Below, in pieces: positions 47,633 through 56,063 of a stretch of 64,000 nt of DNA; position 1 is the first letter of the stretch; the number at the start of each line of letters is the position of its first letter. The notes under the pieces are model-generated. The model did no database searches. It saw only the letters and a list, made by a program, of their open reading frames with translations, and was not told where the DNA came from. This stretch comes from WHSW01 sp963722175. GTDB taxonomy: Bacteria > Actinomycetota > Thermoleophilia > Solirubrobacterales > 70-9. Location: positions 248,001 to 312,000 of the forward strand of contig CAVRKA010000004.1 of assembly GCA_963722175.1 (NCBI GenBank). The letters are read 5' to 3'. Made by a program: the position numbers and the translations under genes.

Positions 47633-48555
47633 CAGAGTTCCTTTCCGGTTGTCAAGGCAGCCGCGTCGCCGACGGCGATCTGGCTGGGCGGTTCCGCCGG
47701 TCCGTCACGTCGCTGAACGAGGTTCATCCCGAGCAGGACCAGAAGCGCGATCACCGCGAGGATGAGGGCGGCGGCGTAGGCGCCGGCGACGTTGAAGTGC
47801 TCGTACTCCTGCTCGACGAACAGGGTCGCGGTCTGCGTCTTGCCCTCGATCTTCCCGGAGACGACCGCGACCGCGCCGAACTCGCCGATCGCGCGGGCCG
47901 TCGAGAGCACCACCCCATAGGTGACGCCCCACCGGATCGCGGGCAACGTGACCCGCCAGAAGGTCTGCCAGCCGTTGGCGCCGAGCGTCGCCGCGGCCTG
48001 CTCCTGGTCGTCGCCGATCTCCTGCAGGACCGGCACGACCTCGCGAACCACGAACGGCAGCGAAACGAAGATCGTCGCCAGCACCATTCCTGGCACCGAG
48101 AAGATCACCCGGATGCCGTTCTCGAGCAGCCATGGGCCGAACCAGCCGTCGACCGACCCGTAGACGAGGACCAGCGAGAGGCCGATCACGACCGGCGAGA
48201 CCGCGAACGGCAGGTCGATGATCCCGTTCAGGACCGCCTTGCCGCGGAACTTGTGACGGACGAGGACGATCGCGCACGCGATCCCGAAGATCGTGTTCAG
48301 CGGCACGGCGATCCCGGCAATCAGGATCGTCAAATAGAAGGCGTGGATCGCCTCCGGCGTCGTTACCGACTCCCAGGCGTGGGCCACGCCGTCCTCGAAC
48401 GCCTTGAAGAAGATCAGGATCACGGGGATCAGCAGGAGGGCGAACAGGTAGCCGAGCGCGACCCCGCGCAGCCCGTACTTGGCCAGTTTGCCCTTGCCCG
48501 AGGCCCCGCGCACAGGGCCCGGTTCGATCGACGCGGCGTCAGTGCTCACGGCCAT
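47632..48555 (-). CDS. cysW: Sulfate ABC transporter permease CysW
   Basis: A 307-residue inner-membrane permease with six hydrophobic segments. It carries the EAA loop (EQAAATLGANGWQTFWRVTLPAI) that docks on CysA and the CysW phrase SGKIEGKTQTATLFVEQEYE. ATG 48555 (MAVSTDAASIEPG) is preferred; an ATG 24 codons upstream gives a non-conserved leader. The 146-base gap to cysT contains CATGGC-AGC-GCCATG (48614-48628), the only long gap in the operon. Confidence 0.92.
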   Translation of the reverse strand: MAVSTDAASIEPGPVRGASGKGKLAKYGLRGVALGYLFALLLIPVILIFFKAFEDGVAHAWESVTTPEAIHAFYLTILIAGIAVPLNTIFGIACAIVLVRHKFRGKAVLNGIIDLPFAVSPVVIGLSLVLVYGSVDGWFGPWLLENGIRVIFSVPGMVLATIFVSLPFVVREVVPVLQEIGDDQEQAAATLGANGWQTFWRVTLPAIRWGVTYGVVLSTARAIGEFGAVAVVSGKIEGKTQTATLFVEQEYEHFNVAGAYAAALILAVIALLVLLGMNLVQRRDGPAEPPSQIAVGDAAALTTGKEL

Positions 48556-48701
48556 GAGTAGCGTCGTGATTGGGCGAGCGAGAATCCAGCATGGCCAGGA
48601 CGCAGGGAGTCCGCATGGCAGCGCCATGTGGGCGACTGAGGACGACGCCAGGCGCCGATTCGCAGCCGCCCAAGCGCGGCGGTACTTGTGGCCGCGAGCA
48701 C

Positions 48702-49544
48702 TTAGCCGACATGGCGCAGCCCCCTGCGGGAGACGAACCCGATCGCGATCAGGATCAGCAGCGCGATCACCAGCAGGACGACGGAGACGGCGGCGGCGGT
48801 GACCTCGCGGTCGCTCTGGATCTGGCTGAAGATGAACACCGAGGAGACCTCGGTCTTGAACGGGATGTTGCCCGAGATCAGGACCAGCGATCCGAACTCG
48901 CCGATCGAGCGGGCGAAGGCGAGGGCGATCCCGGAGAGGATCGCCGGGCGCAGGTTGGGGAGGATGATCCGCCGGAAGGTGGTCAGCGGGCCGGCGCCGA
49001 GCGACGCCGCGGCCTCCTCCATGTCCCGGTCGAGCTCGATCAGCACCGGCTGCACCGAGCGGATCACGAACGGCAGGGTGACGAACAGCAGGGCCAGGAC
49101 GACGCCGATCCGGGTGAACGCGACGCCGGAGAGGCCGAGCACCCCGCTGTCGCCGTAGAGGGCGATCAGCGTGATCCCCGCGACGATCGTCGGGAGCGCG
49201 AACGGCAGGTCGATCAGGGAGTTGATCACCCGCTTGCCCGGGAACTCGTCCCGGACCAGGACCCAGGCGATGATCGTCCCGAAGACCGCGTTGATCGCGA
49301 CCACGATGGCCGATGCACCCAGGGTCAGCTTCAGCGCCGCGAGCGCCTGCGGGGCCGTGACGTCGTCCCAGAACGAGGCCAGCCCGTTCTCGAACGACTT
49401 CGAGACCACCGCCGCGAGCGGGATCAGGACGATCAGGCTCAGGTACGCGAGGACGAGGCCGCGCGTCAGCCCGGGGCCGGCGAGGCCGAGCCGTAAGCTC
49501 GGCCTCGCCGGTGTCGTTGCAGTTGCGACGGCCCCTTGACTCAC
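48702..49544 (-). CDS. cysT: Sulfate ABC transporter permease CysT
   Basis: A 280-residue permease with about six transmembrane helices, the EAA loop (EEAAASLGAGPLTTFRRIILPNL) and the CysT phrase FARSIGEFGSLVLISGNIPFKTE. The start is GTG 49544, overlapping the stop of the binding-protein gene (GTGA), with a usual family length. The first codons contain a perfect 15-bp hairpin (49477-49511), which may lower permease expression relative to the binding protein. Confidence 0.93.
   Translation of the reverse strand: MSQGAVATATTPARPSLRLGLAGPGLTRGLVLAYLSLIVLIPLAAVVSKSFENGLASFWDDVTAPQALAALKLTLGASAIVVAINAVFGTIIAWVLVRDEFPGKRVINSLIDLPFALPTIVAGITLIALYGDSGVLGLSGVAFTRIGVVLALLFVTLPFVIRSVQPVLIELDRDMEEAAASLGAGPLTTFRRIILPNLRPAILSGIALAFARSIGEFGSLVLISGNIPFKTEVSSVFIFSQIQSDREVTAAAVSVVLLVIALLILIAIGFVSRRGLRHVG
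49477..49511 (-). other. Perfect 15-bp hairpin in the 5' end of cysT
   Basis: CCGGCGAGGCCGAGC (49477-49491), loop CGTAA and GCTCGGCCTCGCCGG (49497-49511) form an uninterrupted stem inside the cysT coding region, 33 bases after its start codon. There is no T-run. It may be an mRNA stabiliser or attenuator separating binding protein from permease expression. Confidence 0.75.
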
Positions 49545-50629
49545 TCCGTCGCGACCCCCAGGTTCGTCTCGATCTCCGCGATCGACCCGTTCTCCGGATC
49601 GAAGAACTCGGTCGTGACCTCTTCCCAGCCGCCGAGATCGGCGATCGTGAACAGGTCGGGCGGGGTCGGGAACTTGTCCTCGTTCTGAGCGAGCACCGAC
49701 TCGACGACCGGGCGGTATCCCGCGTCGGCCCACAGCTGCTGGGCCTCGTCGGTGTAGAGGTAGTCGACGAACGCCTGCGCCGACTCGTCGGCCTCGGTCG
49801 TGACCGCGATCGGGGTCTCGATCAGAAGCGTGCTGTCGGGCACCACGTACTCGATGTCCTCACCGGCATCCTGAGCGGCGATCGCCTCGTTCTCGTAGGC
49901 GAGCAGGACGTCGCCCTTCCCGCCGAGGAACGTCCCCAGCGAGTCACGGGCGCTCTCGTCCTGGACCGGCACGTTCTCGAGCAGGGACTGGACGTAGGCC
50001 AGGCCCTCCTCCTCCGAAGCGCCCTCGGTCAGGACCTTGTTGCCGTACGCGGCCATCAGGTTCCAGCGGGCGCCGCCCGAGGTGAACGGGTTCGGCGTCA
50101 GGACCTCGACGTCGCCGGTGATCAGGTCGTCCCAGTCCTGGACGTCCTCGGGATTGCCGCTGCGGACCACGAAGACGACGACGGAGTCCTCGACGATGCC
50201 GTCGTACTCGTTCTGGTTCCAGTCCGGCGCGACCATCCCCGCGTCGACCAGGCGAGTGATGTCCGGCTCGAGCGAGAAGTGGACGACGTCGGCCGGCTGC
50301 CCGGCCTCGACCGCCCGCGACTGGTCGCCCGAGGAGCCGAACGAGTTCGAGAACTCGACGCCCTCGCCGTCCGGGGTTGCGTCGAATCCGGGCTGGAGGC
50401 CGTCGGTGTAGGCCTCCTCCGGAGTCGAGTAGGCGACCAGGTCGACTGAGCCGCCCGATCCGGACGCGTCTGAGCTGCCCCCGCAGGCCGCGACGCCGAC
50501 GGCCAGCGCTCCGGAGAGCGCGGCCACGGCGAGCAGCCGGGCACCGCCGCGGGGCCGCGCGTCCGCCACACGGTTACCCGTGGCGTTCGCGGCCCCGCCG
50601 CGGCGAAGCTTCTTCGTGAAGCTGTTCAT
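49541..50629 (-). CDS. Sulfate-binding lipoprotein
   Basis: A 362-residue substrate-binding protein of the CysP/Sbp family that delivers sulfate or thiosulfate to CysTWA. The N-terminus has basic residues, a hydrophobic stretch (LLAVAALSGALAVGVAA) and a lipobox Cys (VAACGGSSD), so it is a membrane-tethered lipoprotein. Family phrases include VAYSTPEEAY, FSNSFGSSGDQSRAVEAGQPADVVHFSLEPD and TPNPFTSGGARWNLMAAYG. ATG 50629 is chosen, with AAAGG about 13 bases upstream. The 121-base gap to the divergent Rrf2 gene is AT-richer than its surroundings and should hold both promoters. Confidence 0.93.
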   Translation of the reverse strand: MNSFTKKLRRGGAANATGNRVADARPRGGARLLAVAALSGALAVGVAACGGSSDASGSGGSVDLVAYSTPEEAYTDGLQPGFDATPDGEGVEFSNSFGSSGDQSRAVEAGQPADVVHFSLEPDITRLVDAGMVAPDWNQNEYDGIVEDSVVVFVVRSGNPEDVQDWDDLITGDVEVLTPNPFTSGGARWNLMAAYGNKVLTEGASEEEGLAYVQSLLENVPVQDESARDSLGTFLGGKGDVLLAYENEAIAAQDAGEDIEYVVPDSTLLIETPIAVTTEADESAQAFVDYLYTDEAQQLWADAGYRPVVESVLAQNEDKFPTPPDLFTIADLGGWEEVTTEFFDPENGSIAEIETNLGVATE

Positions 50630-50750
50630 ATTGAGTCTTTTCACCTTTCTTGATTGGGTTACTTGGGAATAGATGACGGCGGGCAGGGTAGCAGAGACTG
50701 TTCGGCCCCTCGCACCCCCGGATTCACGTGCGGAGTGGTAGAGATAGGGC

Positions 50751-51206
50751 GTGCGCGTGACCGCGAAAACCGAGTACGCGGTCAGGGCGGTGATGGAGCT
50801 TGCCGCCGGCGAGGGTGAGCCAGTGAAGCGCGACGCGATCGTCGCCGCACAGGCGATCCCACCCAAGTTCCTGGAGAACATCCTCTCCGAGCTTCGCCAC
50901 GCCGGCCTGGTCGAGAGCCAGCGCGGCTCCGAGGGCGGCTACTGGCTCAGCGTCCCACCCGAGAAGGTCAGCGTCGCCGACGTCATGCGGGCGGTCGAAG
51001 GCCCCCTGGCGAGCGTCCGCTCGAGCCGGCCGGAGACACTCGAGTACGAGGGATTGGCGGAGCCGCTTCAGTACGTCTGGGTGGCGCTGCGGACCTCGAT
51101 CCGGTCCGTTCTGGAGGAGGTCACGATCGCCGATCTGACCAGTGGCAAGCTCCCGAAGCACGTCCTCAGGCTGACCGAGGATCCCGACGCCTGGGTTTCG
51201 CAGTAG
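50751..51206 (+). CDS. Rrf2 family regulator, paralogue 2, divergent from the sulfate transporter
   Basis: A 151-residue winged-helix regulator: MRVTAKTEYAVRAVMELAAG, IPPKFLENILSELRHAGLVESQRGSEGGYWLSVP. It has no Cys cluster, so it resembles CymR, which represses sulfur-assimilation genes and works with CysK. Position next to the sulfate importer supports a CymR-like role (inference). GTG start; TAGAGA lies about 10 bases upstream. Highly similar to the regulator at 39488-39988. Confidence 0.9.
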   Translation: MRVTAKTEYAVRAVMELAAGEGEPVKRDAIVAAQAIPPKFLENILSELRHAGLVESQRGSEGGYWLSVPPEKVSVADVMRAVEGPLASVRSSRPETLEYEGLAEPLQYVWVALRTSIRSVLEEVTIADLTSGKLPKHVLRLTEDPDAWVSQ

Positions 51207-51215
51207 GCGGTCCCG

Positions 51216-51743
51216 CTACGACGCGAGCGCGAGCGTCAGGACGTTGGTCCAGTTGCGGCCGATCGTGGCGGCCATCTCCTCGTCGTCGTCCATACAGTCG
51301 CGGACGAGCGCGAGCGTGGACCTGTCGCCGCCGCGCTCGGCGAGTTGTTCGAGCAGCTTCAACCCTGCGATCTCGTAGTGCTCGAAGACAAACGCGTTGC
51401 GTGCGTTCGCCCCGTGGTTCTGGCCGCCGATACGGTTCGCTGCGACCCAGGCCCGGGCTCCCCACCCGAATGAGCCGGCGCGACGGCTGGCGGGAGCGCC
51501 ACCGAGGCCGAGCAGCCGCGCCCCAAGCCTCTGGACATGTTGAGCCGTTTCCGCACGGTGCCCGGAGAACGCGCCATGCATGCGGGCGAGCAGCTCAGCC
51601 ACCTCCTCAGGCGTGCCGCGATCGTCGCGCTCGGCTGCGACCTCAGCGAGCATCGAATCGAACATCGCCAGGGCTCCGGCCTTGACGGCGTGAATCGAGC
51701 GCAACCGTGCGACGATCGCGGCGTCGAGATCAGGTGCGCTCAA
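51216..51743 (-). CDS. Ferritin-like DUF892-type protein
   Basis: A 175-residue helical protein resembling the DUF892 (YciE/YciF) ferritin-like family. It has a helix with VKAGALAMFDSMLAEVA, another with MHGAFSGHRAETAQHVQRL, ANRIGGQNHGANARNAFVFEHYEIAGLKLLEQLA, and a final LVRDCMDDDEEMAATIGRNW. Acidic and His residues in these helices are candidate metal ligands. The TTG start overlaps the stop of the rhodanese gene by four bases (translational coupling). The role is probably in stress or redox protection, but it is unproven. Confidence 0.72.
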   Translation of the reverse strand: MSAPDLDAAIVARLRSIHAVKAGALAMFDSMLAEVAAERDDRGTPEEVAELLARMHGAFSGHRAETAQHVQRLGARLLGLGGAPASRRAGSFGWGARAWVAANRIGGQNHGANARNAFVFEHYEIAGLKLLEQLAERGGDRSTLALVRDCMDDDEEMAATIGRNWTNVLTLALAS

Positions 51744-53125
51744 GAGGACCCGGTCTCGATCGGATGGCCGAGCCGCTCCCACTTCGGCACCCCGCCATCG
51801 ATCACGTGGATCACCTCGTCGGCCCCGCAACGCTTCACCAGGCTGGCGCCAACCGCGGCGCGCTCACCTGAGCCACACACCACCGCGATGACCTTCTCGG
51901 GATCGAGCGCGTCGGGCACCTGGTCGATGTCGTGCCAGGGCTCGTGGACGGACCCGGGAATATGCCCTGCGTCCCACTCGCTTCGCTCCCGGACGTCGAG
52001 GATCTGAATCTCTGCCCGTTCGCCACACGCCTTCAGCTCTTCGAGCGGCAGACGGTCGATCCGCTCGACTTCGCGCTTCTCCTGCCGCCAGCTGGTCATC
52101 CCCCCGCCAAGAAACCCGGCGAGGTTGGAGATTCCGATCGCGACGGCCAGGCGAGCGGCGGCGTGGCCATCATCGTCGTCACGACCGATCAAGACGATCT
52201 CCTGATCCCGATCCGCCAGCCAGGCCAGCCTCGAGCCGAAGCCGGCTTTGAGCATCGGGATGCAGATCGCGCCGGGGATATGCGCATCGTCGAACTGCTG
52301 ATCTGTCCTCGCGTCGACGATCAACGCCCCTTCCGACCGCCTCTGCTCGACCTGGCGCGGAGCAAGGGGTAGAACTTCGGCGCCCGCAGTCACCAGCGGG
52401 CCCCTGTTGAGCTCGACGATCGCCTTGAAGTTAGGCGGCTGCGGGCCCAGCTTTGCCACCGCCTGCTCAACGAACTCCGCCTCGTAGGTGATCGCCAGCG
52501 TCGGGTTGTGATCGCGCTCGAAGCCGATCGTCGAAGACATCTTCATGTCCATGCCGGGTCCGCCGCACATCGAGCCGCCCAGATGAGCCGGCCAGACCTC
52601 GCAGTCGGCGGGCAAGCTCAGGAGCTTGTCCTGAAGCGAGTGGAAGATGTCTTTTGCACCCTCGCGTTCCTCGATCGCCAGGTCGGGTCTCGCGACATCA
52701 TTGACGAACAGCGAGTCTCCGGTCAGAACCGCCCACGGATCGTCTCCGCGGTTTCGATCGATGAGGGCGAACGCGGTGTGCTCGGGGCGGTGGCCCGGCG
52801 TGTGCAGGGCGCGAATCAATAGCTTCCCAACCTCGAGCTCGAACCCGTCGTCAAAGGGCTCATGCTCGTACGCGGGGTCGGCCAGACGGTGGATGTAGAT
52901 CCTTGCCCCGGTTGCCGCCGCCAGCCGGCCGTGTCCGGAAACGTGGTCGGCGTGATTGTGAGTCTCGAGGATGTGCTCGATTGAGACGCCGAAGTAGCGG
53001 GCGAGCTCGAGGTACTCGTCGATTTCGAAGCGGGGATCGACCACCGCGACGACGCCCGCCTTTTCATCGCCGACCAGGTAGGAGGCGCAGCCGAGGTCAT
53101 CGTGGGTGATCTGACGAAAGATCAT
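51740..53125 (-). CDS. Metallo-beta-lactamase / double-rhodanese protein (persulfide dioxygenase-like)
   Basis: A 461-residue protein. Residues ~1-240 are an ETHE1-like metallo-beta-lactamase domain with the metal motif HNHADHVSGH and HTPGHRPEHTAF. Two rhodanese domains follow. The first (IVDARTDQQFDDAHIPGAIC) has no active-site Cys in the expected loop (LIGRDDDDGHA), while the second (ILDVRERSEWDAGHIPGSVH) has VVCGSGERA with the catalytic Cys. Such fusions oxidise persulfides to sulfite and thiosulfate. ATG 53125 overlaps the arsR stop (ATGA). Confidence 0.9.
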   Translation of the reverse strand: MIFRQITHDDLGCASYLVGDEKAGVVAVVDPRFEIDEYLELARYFGVSIEHILETHNHADHVSGHGRLAAATGARIYIHRLADPAYEHEPFDDGFELEVGKLLIRALHTPGHRPEHTAFALIDRNRGDDPWAVLTGDSLFVNDVARPDLAIEEREGAKDIFHSLQDKLLSLPADCEVWPAHLGGSMCGGPGMDMKMSSTIGFERDHNPTLAITYEAEFVEQAVAKLGPQPPNFKAIVELNRGPLVTAGAEVLPLAPRQVEQRRSEGALIVDARTDQQFDDAHIPGAICIPMLKAGFGSRLAWLADRDQEIVLIGRDDDDGHAAARLAVAIGISNLAGFLGGGMTSWRQEKREVERIDRLPLEELKACGERAEIQILDVRERSEWDAGHIPGSVHEPWHDIDQVPDALDPEKVIAVVCGSGERAAVGASLVKRCGADEVIHVIDGGVPKWERLGHPIETGSS

Positions 53126-53460
53126 TCCGGCACCCCCGCCTCGACCATCGAGCTGAGTTCGCGCAGCTGGTCGCGGACCCCGGCGCAGACCTGGTCGCAC
53201 AGTGCGATCAGCTGCGGGTCGGCGATCGAGTAAAGAGCGTGAGACCCCTGGCGGCGTCGTAACACCATCCGCTCTCCGAGCAGGACGCCGAGGTGCTTGG
53301 ACACGTTTGCCTGGGTTCCGCCTGTCGCTTCGACGAGTTCGGACACCGAGGCTTCGCCGCGAGCATGCATCAGGTTGAGCAATCGTAGGCGGGTTGGCTC
53401 GCCCAGGACTGCGAAGCGGCGGGCGATCAGTTCGGCGAGCTCAGGGGTCAGGTCGGTCAT
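53122..53460 (-). CDS. ArsR/SmtB family regulator, candidate persulfide sensor
   Basis: A 112-residue winged-helix repressor (FAVLGEPTRLRLLNLMHARG, VSELVEATGGTQANVSKHLGVLLGERMVLRRRQGSHALYSI). Two Cys, C88 and C92 (ALCDQVCAGV), lie in the last helix. Classic metal-binding motifs are absent. BigR/SqrR-type ArsR proteins control sulfide detoxification through Cys pairs, and the downstream rhodanese gene fits that role. However, the spacing here differs from SqrR, so the sensor function is inference. It is divergent from the TauE-type permease across the operator at 53471-53496. Confidence 0.88.
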   Translation of the reverse strand: MTDLTPELAELIARRFAVLGEPTRLRLLNLMHARGEASVSELVEATGGTQANVSKHLGVLLGERMVLRRRQGSHALYSIADPQLIALCDQVCAGVRDQLRELSSMVEAGVPE

Positions 53461-53470
53461 GTTGGAACAG

Positions 53471-53496
53471 TATAGCCGTATAGTTGAATGGCTATA
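53471..53496. promoter_or_regulatory. Inverted repeat operator between arsR and the TauE-type gene
   Basis: TATAGCC (53471-53477) and GGCTATA (53490-53496) form a perfect inverted repeat with a 12-base spacer. It lies 11 bases before the arsR start and touches the ATG of the permease gene. It is AT-rich in a GC-rich region and of the size bound by ArsR dimers, so it could control both divergent units. Confidence 0.75.
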
Positions 53497-54281
53497 TGGA
53501 GATACTACTTGCGATCCCGTTCGGACTCGCGATCGGCGCCGTCGTCGGCACAGTCGGCGGCGGCGGAGCGATTCTGGCGCTGCCGATCCTGGTCTACGTG
53601 CTGGGTCAGGGCGTCAGCTCCGCTTCGACGGCCTCGCTGATCGTGGTCGCCCTTGGGGCATCCGTCGGGGCCGGTTCGCAGGCCCGGGACGGACAGCTGT
53701 GCTGGCGCGTGGCGCTGGTCTTCTCGGTCCCCGCCGCGTTCGGCGCCTTCGCCGGCACAGTGGGCAGCGGGGCGGTCAACCCGCGAACCCTGATCCTCGC
53801 CTTCGTGCCCGTGATGCTCGCCGCGTCCCTGCTGACGTATCGCCGCGGCGGCGACCAGGAGGCGATTGATGAGGTATACGAGGATTGCCCCAAGCCGGGT
53901 GTCGCCAGGGCCGGCGGGGCCGGGCTCGTCGTCGGTGTGATGACCGGCTTCTTCGGAGTCGGCGGCGGCTTTCTGATCGTTCCGGCGCTTACCGTTCTCC
54001 TCGGCCTGCCGATGCGCCGGGCGATCGCCACCTCGCTGGCAATCATCACCCTGACCGGAGTCGCGGCGCTGGTCAGCCACCTGGCAACGGGGGCCGAGCC
54101 GGATTGGCCCCTGACGTTGGTGCTCTGCGGTGCGGCGGCCGCCGGTGCCCTTGCCGGCAGCGCGCTGGGTCGGCGCCTGCCGCCCGCGAGGCTCGCCCAT
54201 GCCTTCGGAGTCGTGGTCGCGATCGTGGCGCTGTTCCTGCTCCTCGACGTCTTGGCGCTCGGAGGACCGCCGGTCGGGTAA
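53496..54281 (+). CDS. TauE/SafE family sulfite/sulfur-anion permease
   Basis: A 261-residue membrane protein with about eight hydrophobic segments in two homologous halves: GLAIGAVVGTVGGGGAILALP and GLVVGVMTGFFGVGGGFLIVP, the duplicated TauE/SafE signature. Members export sulfite, sulfoacetate or related anions. Its divergence from the ArsR/persulfide dioxygenase operon suggests export of sulfite made by that enzyme. ATG 53496 is chosen over an upstream TTG. Confidence 0.9.
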   Translation: MEILLAIPFGLAIGAVVGTVGGGGAILALPILVYVLGQGVSSASTASLIVVALGASVGAGSQARDGQLCWRVALVFSVPAAFGAFAGTVGSGAVNPRTLILAFVPVMLAASLLTYRRGGDQEAIDEVYEDCPKPGVARAGGAGLVVGVMTGFFGVGGGFLIVPALTVLLGLPMRRAIATSLAIITLTGVAALVSHLATGAEPDWPLTLVLCGAAAAGALAGSALGRRLPPARLAHAFGVVVAIVALFLLLDVLALGGPPVG

Positions 54282-54297
54282 CAGCGTGGGCCGTGGG

Positions 54298-55944
54298 TCA
54301 GGCGATCCGGCGCTCGAACGAGGTGTGGAGCTCGCGGTCGTCGGACTCCGGGTCGCCGATCGTGCGCTCCAGGCGCATCTCGGCGGCTCGGCCATCGAGC
54401 TTCAGGGTCGCCACCTGGTTGTCGAAGTACGGGCCCTCGACGAAGCGCCAGCGGACCCGCTCGCGCGAGACCCCGGCGAGGCGCGCGAGACCCCGCATGA
54501 CGGCTGCCGGAAGCCGCGAATCGGCCAGCTTCATCATCCGGCGCTCCCGATTGTCGAGCGCGTTTCGGTACGGCGAGCAGACCGCCTGCCAGACACCGCT
54601 GCGCAGGCCGTCGGAACGCGGGAAGGCGAGCTCGGCGAGATACGCGTGGTGAACGTCGCCCGAGAGCATCACGATCGACGCGGGCGGCGTGCCGAACTCC
54701 CCTGCCGCCGCCCGTGCCACCAGCCCGAGCAGGCGCTCGAAGGAGTCCCCGAAGGCGGCCCAGTGGTCGAGGTCGGCGGTGCGTCGCATCCACTCGCCGA
54801 ACCGCGCGCCGCCATTCCCCCAGGCCCCGGTGGCGAGCGCCTCGCCCCAGCGCTCGGCGTGGTGGAGCGCGGGCGCCAGGACGACCGGATCGGAAGTGGC
54901 GATCAGGATGTGGTCGAAGTCGCCCTTCAGATGCTCCTCCAGCCATTCCCATTCCTGATCGTCGAGGATCGAGCGGCGGTCCTCGTCGAGCGTCCGCCCG
55001 CAGCGCGAGTCGAGCACGATCAGCCGGGTGCCGTCGAAGTCGCGGCAGTAGCTCCAGCGGGCGCCGTCGCGCAACCGCCGCTCGTCCTCGGCGACCTTGC
55101 TGAGGATCTCCCAGCCGTCGTCGGCGGCGCGGACGTCGGCGAGCAGCTCGCTCTCGCGCAGTAGCTCGGGCGAGAGGTTGCCGATGTACTGGTAGACCCA
55201 GTAGGTGCCGAGGCCGGCGCGCTCGCGCTCGCCCCACCAGTCGAGCTCGCGCATCTCCTCGACCCAGGCCTTGGAGATGTTCCAGTCGTCGTGGATGTCG
55301 TGGTCGTCGATCACCATCGAGACCGAGACGGTGGAGAGCAGCCAGCGGATCTCCGGGTCCTCCCAGGATTCGCGATAGAGCCGCGTGTATTCCTCGAAGT
55401 CGGCGACCTCCTCGCCGGGAGGCTTGCGGGTGTCGCGGCGCTTGCGGATGAAGGCGAGCGTCTCGGGCGAGACCTCGTCGGCGTAGACCTGGTCGCCGAG
55501 CATGAGCAGGGCGACCGGCCACTTCTCGCGCTCGGAGCGCAGCATCTCCTTGACCAGCGAGTAGAGGGCGTCGAACTCGCGGGCGTCCTCGTGGTCCTCC
55601 TTCGGCAGCGTGAACGGCGCGTGGTGGGGCAGCGAGACGCGACAGGAGCCGAACGCGACCCGCAGCGGGCCGTCGCCGCCGAGCGTGCGGATGACGCTGG
55701 GCGGGAACTCCGAGTAGGGCTCGGGCCAGCGGCGCTCGCCGTCGAGCGCGACCTCGTACTCGGTCGCCGAGCCGGGTTCGAGCCCGTCGGCGATCACGAG
55801 GGCGAAGTAATGGCCGGCGACGCAGAAGGTGGGCTCGCTGTGGCCGAGGACCTCGACCTCGCACGGCTCGTCGGTCTCGACCCAGACCACCGCCTCGGTC
55901 TCGCCGACGTAGCGGAGCAGGGGTCCGAGGACCAGATTCGCCAT
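54298..55944 (-). CDS. PhoD-like metallophosphatase
   Basis: A 548-residue protein of the PhoD/metallophosphatase family. An N-terminal Fn3-like domain (~1-100: LVLGPLLRYVGETEAVVWVETD) is followed by the catalytic domain. Candidate metal-binding segments are FGSCRVS, LMLGDQVYADEV, VIDDHDIHDDWN, and MLSGDVHHAYLAEL. No signal peptide or Tat motif is seen at ATG 55944, so it may be cytosolic, unlike secreted PhoD. The substrate is unknown, probably a phosphodiester or phosphomonoester. It converges on the TauE-type gene. Confidence 0.85.
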   Translation of the reverse strand: MANLVLGPLLRYVGETEAVVWVETDEPCEVEVLGHSEPTFCVAGHYFALVIADGLEPGSATEYEVALDGERRWPEPYSEFPPSVIRTLGGDGPLRVAFGSCRVSLPHHAPFTLPKEDHEDAREFDALYSLVKEMLRSEREKWPVALLMLGDQVYADEVSPETLAFIRKRRDTRKPPGEEVADFEEYTRLYRESWEDPEIRWLLSTVSVSMVIDDHDIHDDWNISKAWVEEMRELDWWGERERAGLGTYWVYQYIGNLSPELLRESELLADVRAADDGWEILSKVAEDERRLRDGARWSYCRDFDGTRLIVLDSRCGRTLDEDRRSILDDQEWEWLEEHLKGDFDHILIATSDPVVLAPALHHAERWGEALATGAWGNGGARFGEWMRRTADLDHWAAFGDSFERLLGLVARAAAGEFGTPPASIVMLSGDVHHAYLAELAFPRSDGLRSGVWQAVCSPYRNALDNRERRMMKLADSRLPAAVMRGLARLAGVSRERVRWRFVEGPYFDNQVATLKLDGRAAEMRLERTIGDPESDDRELHTSFERRIA

Positions 55945-56063
55945 CGCCCTCTTGCCTACCCGGACGGGTTGCCTCGAACCGAGCCGATCCATCCTCGGTA
56001 GCCGCCGCGAGGCGGACGGAGAATCCGTTGCGCGGCCCACCGAGATGTGAGAGGGTGGCGGCG

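Noticed and set aside
51970..52000. CACTCGCTTCGCTCCCGGACG resembling the hairpin core, with CGTCC/GGACG ends
   Set aside because: The spacing of conserved bases differs, and the sequence encodes the ordinary rhodanese motif RERSEWDAGHIPG, so coding constraint explains it.
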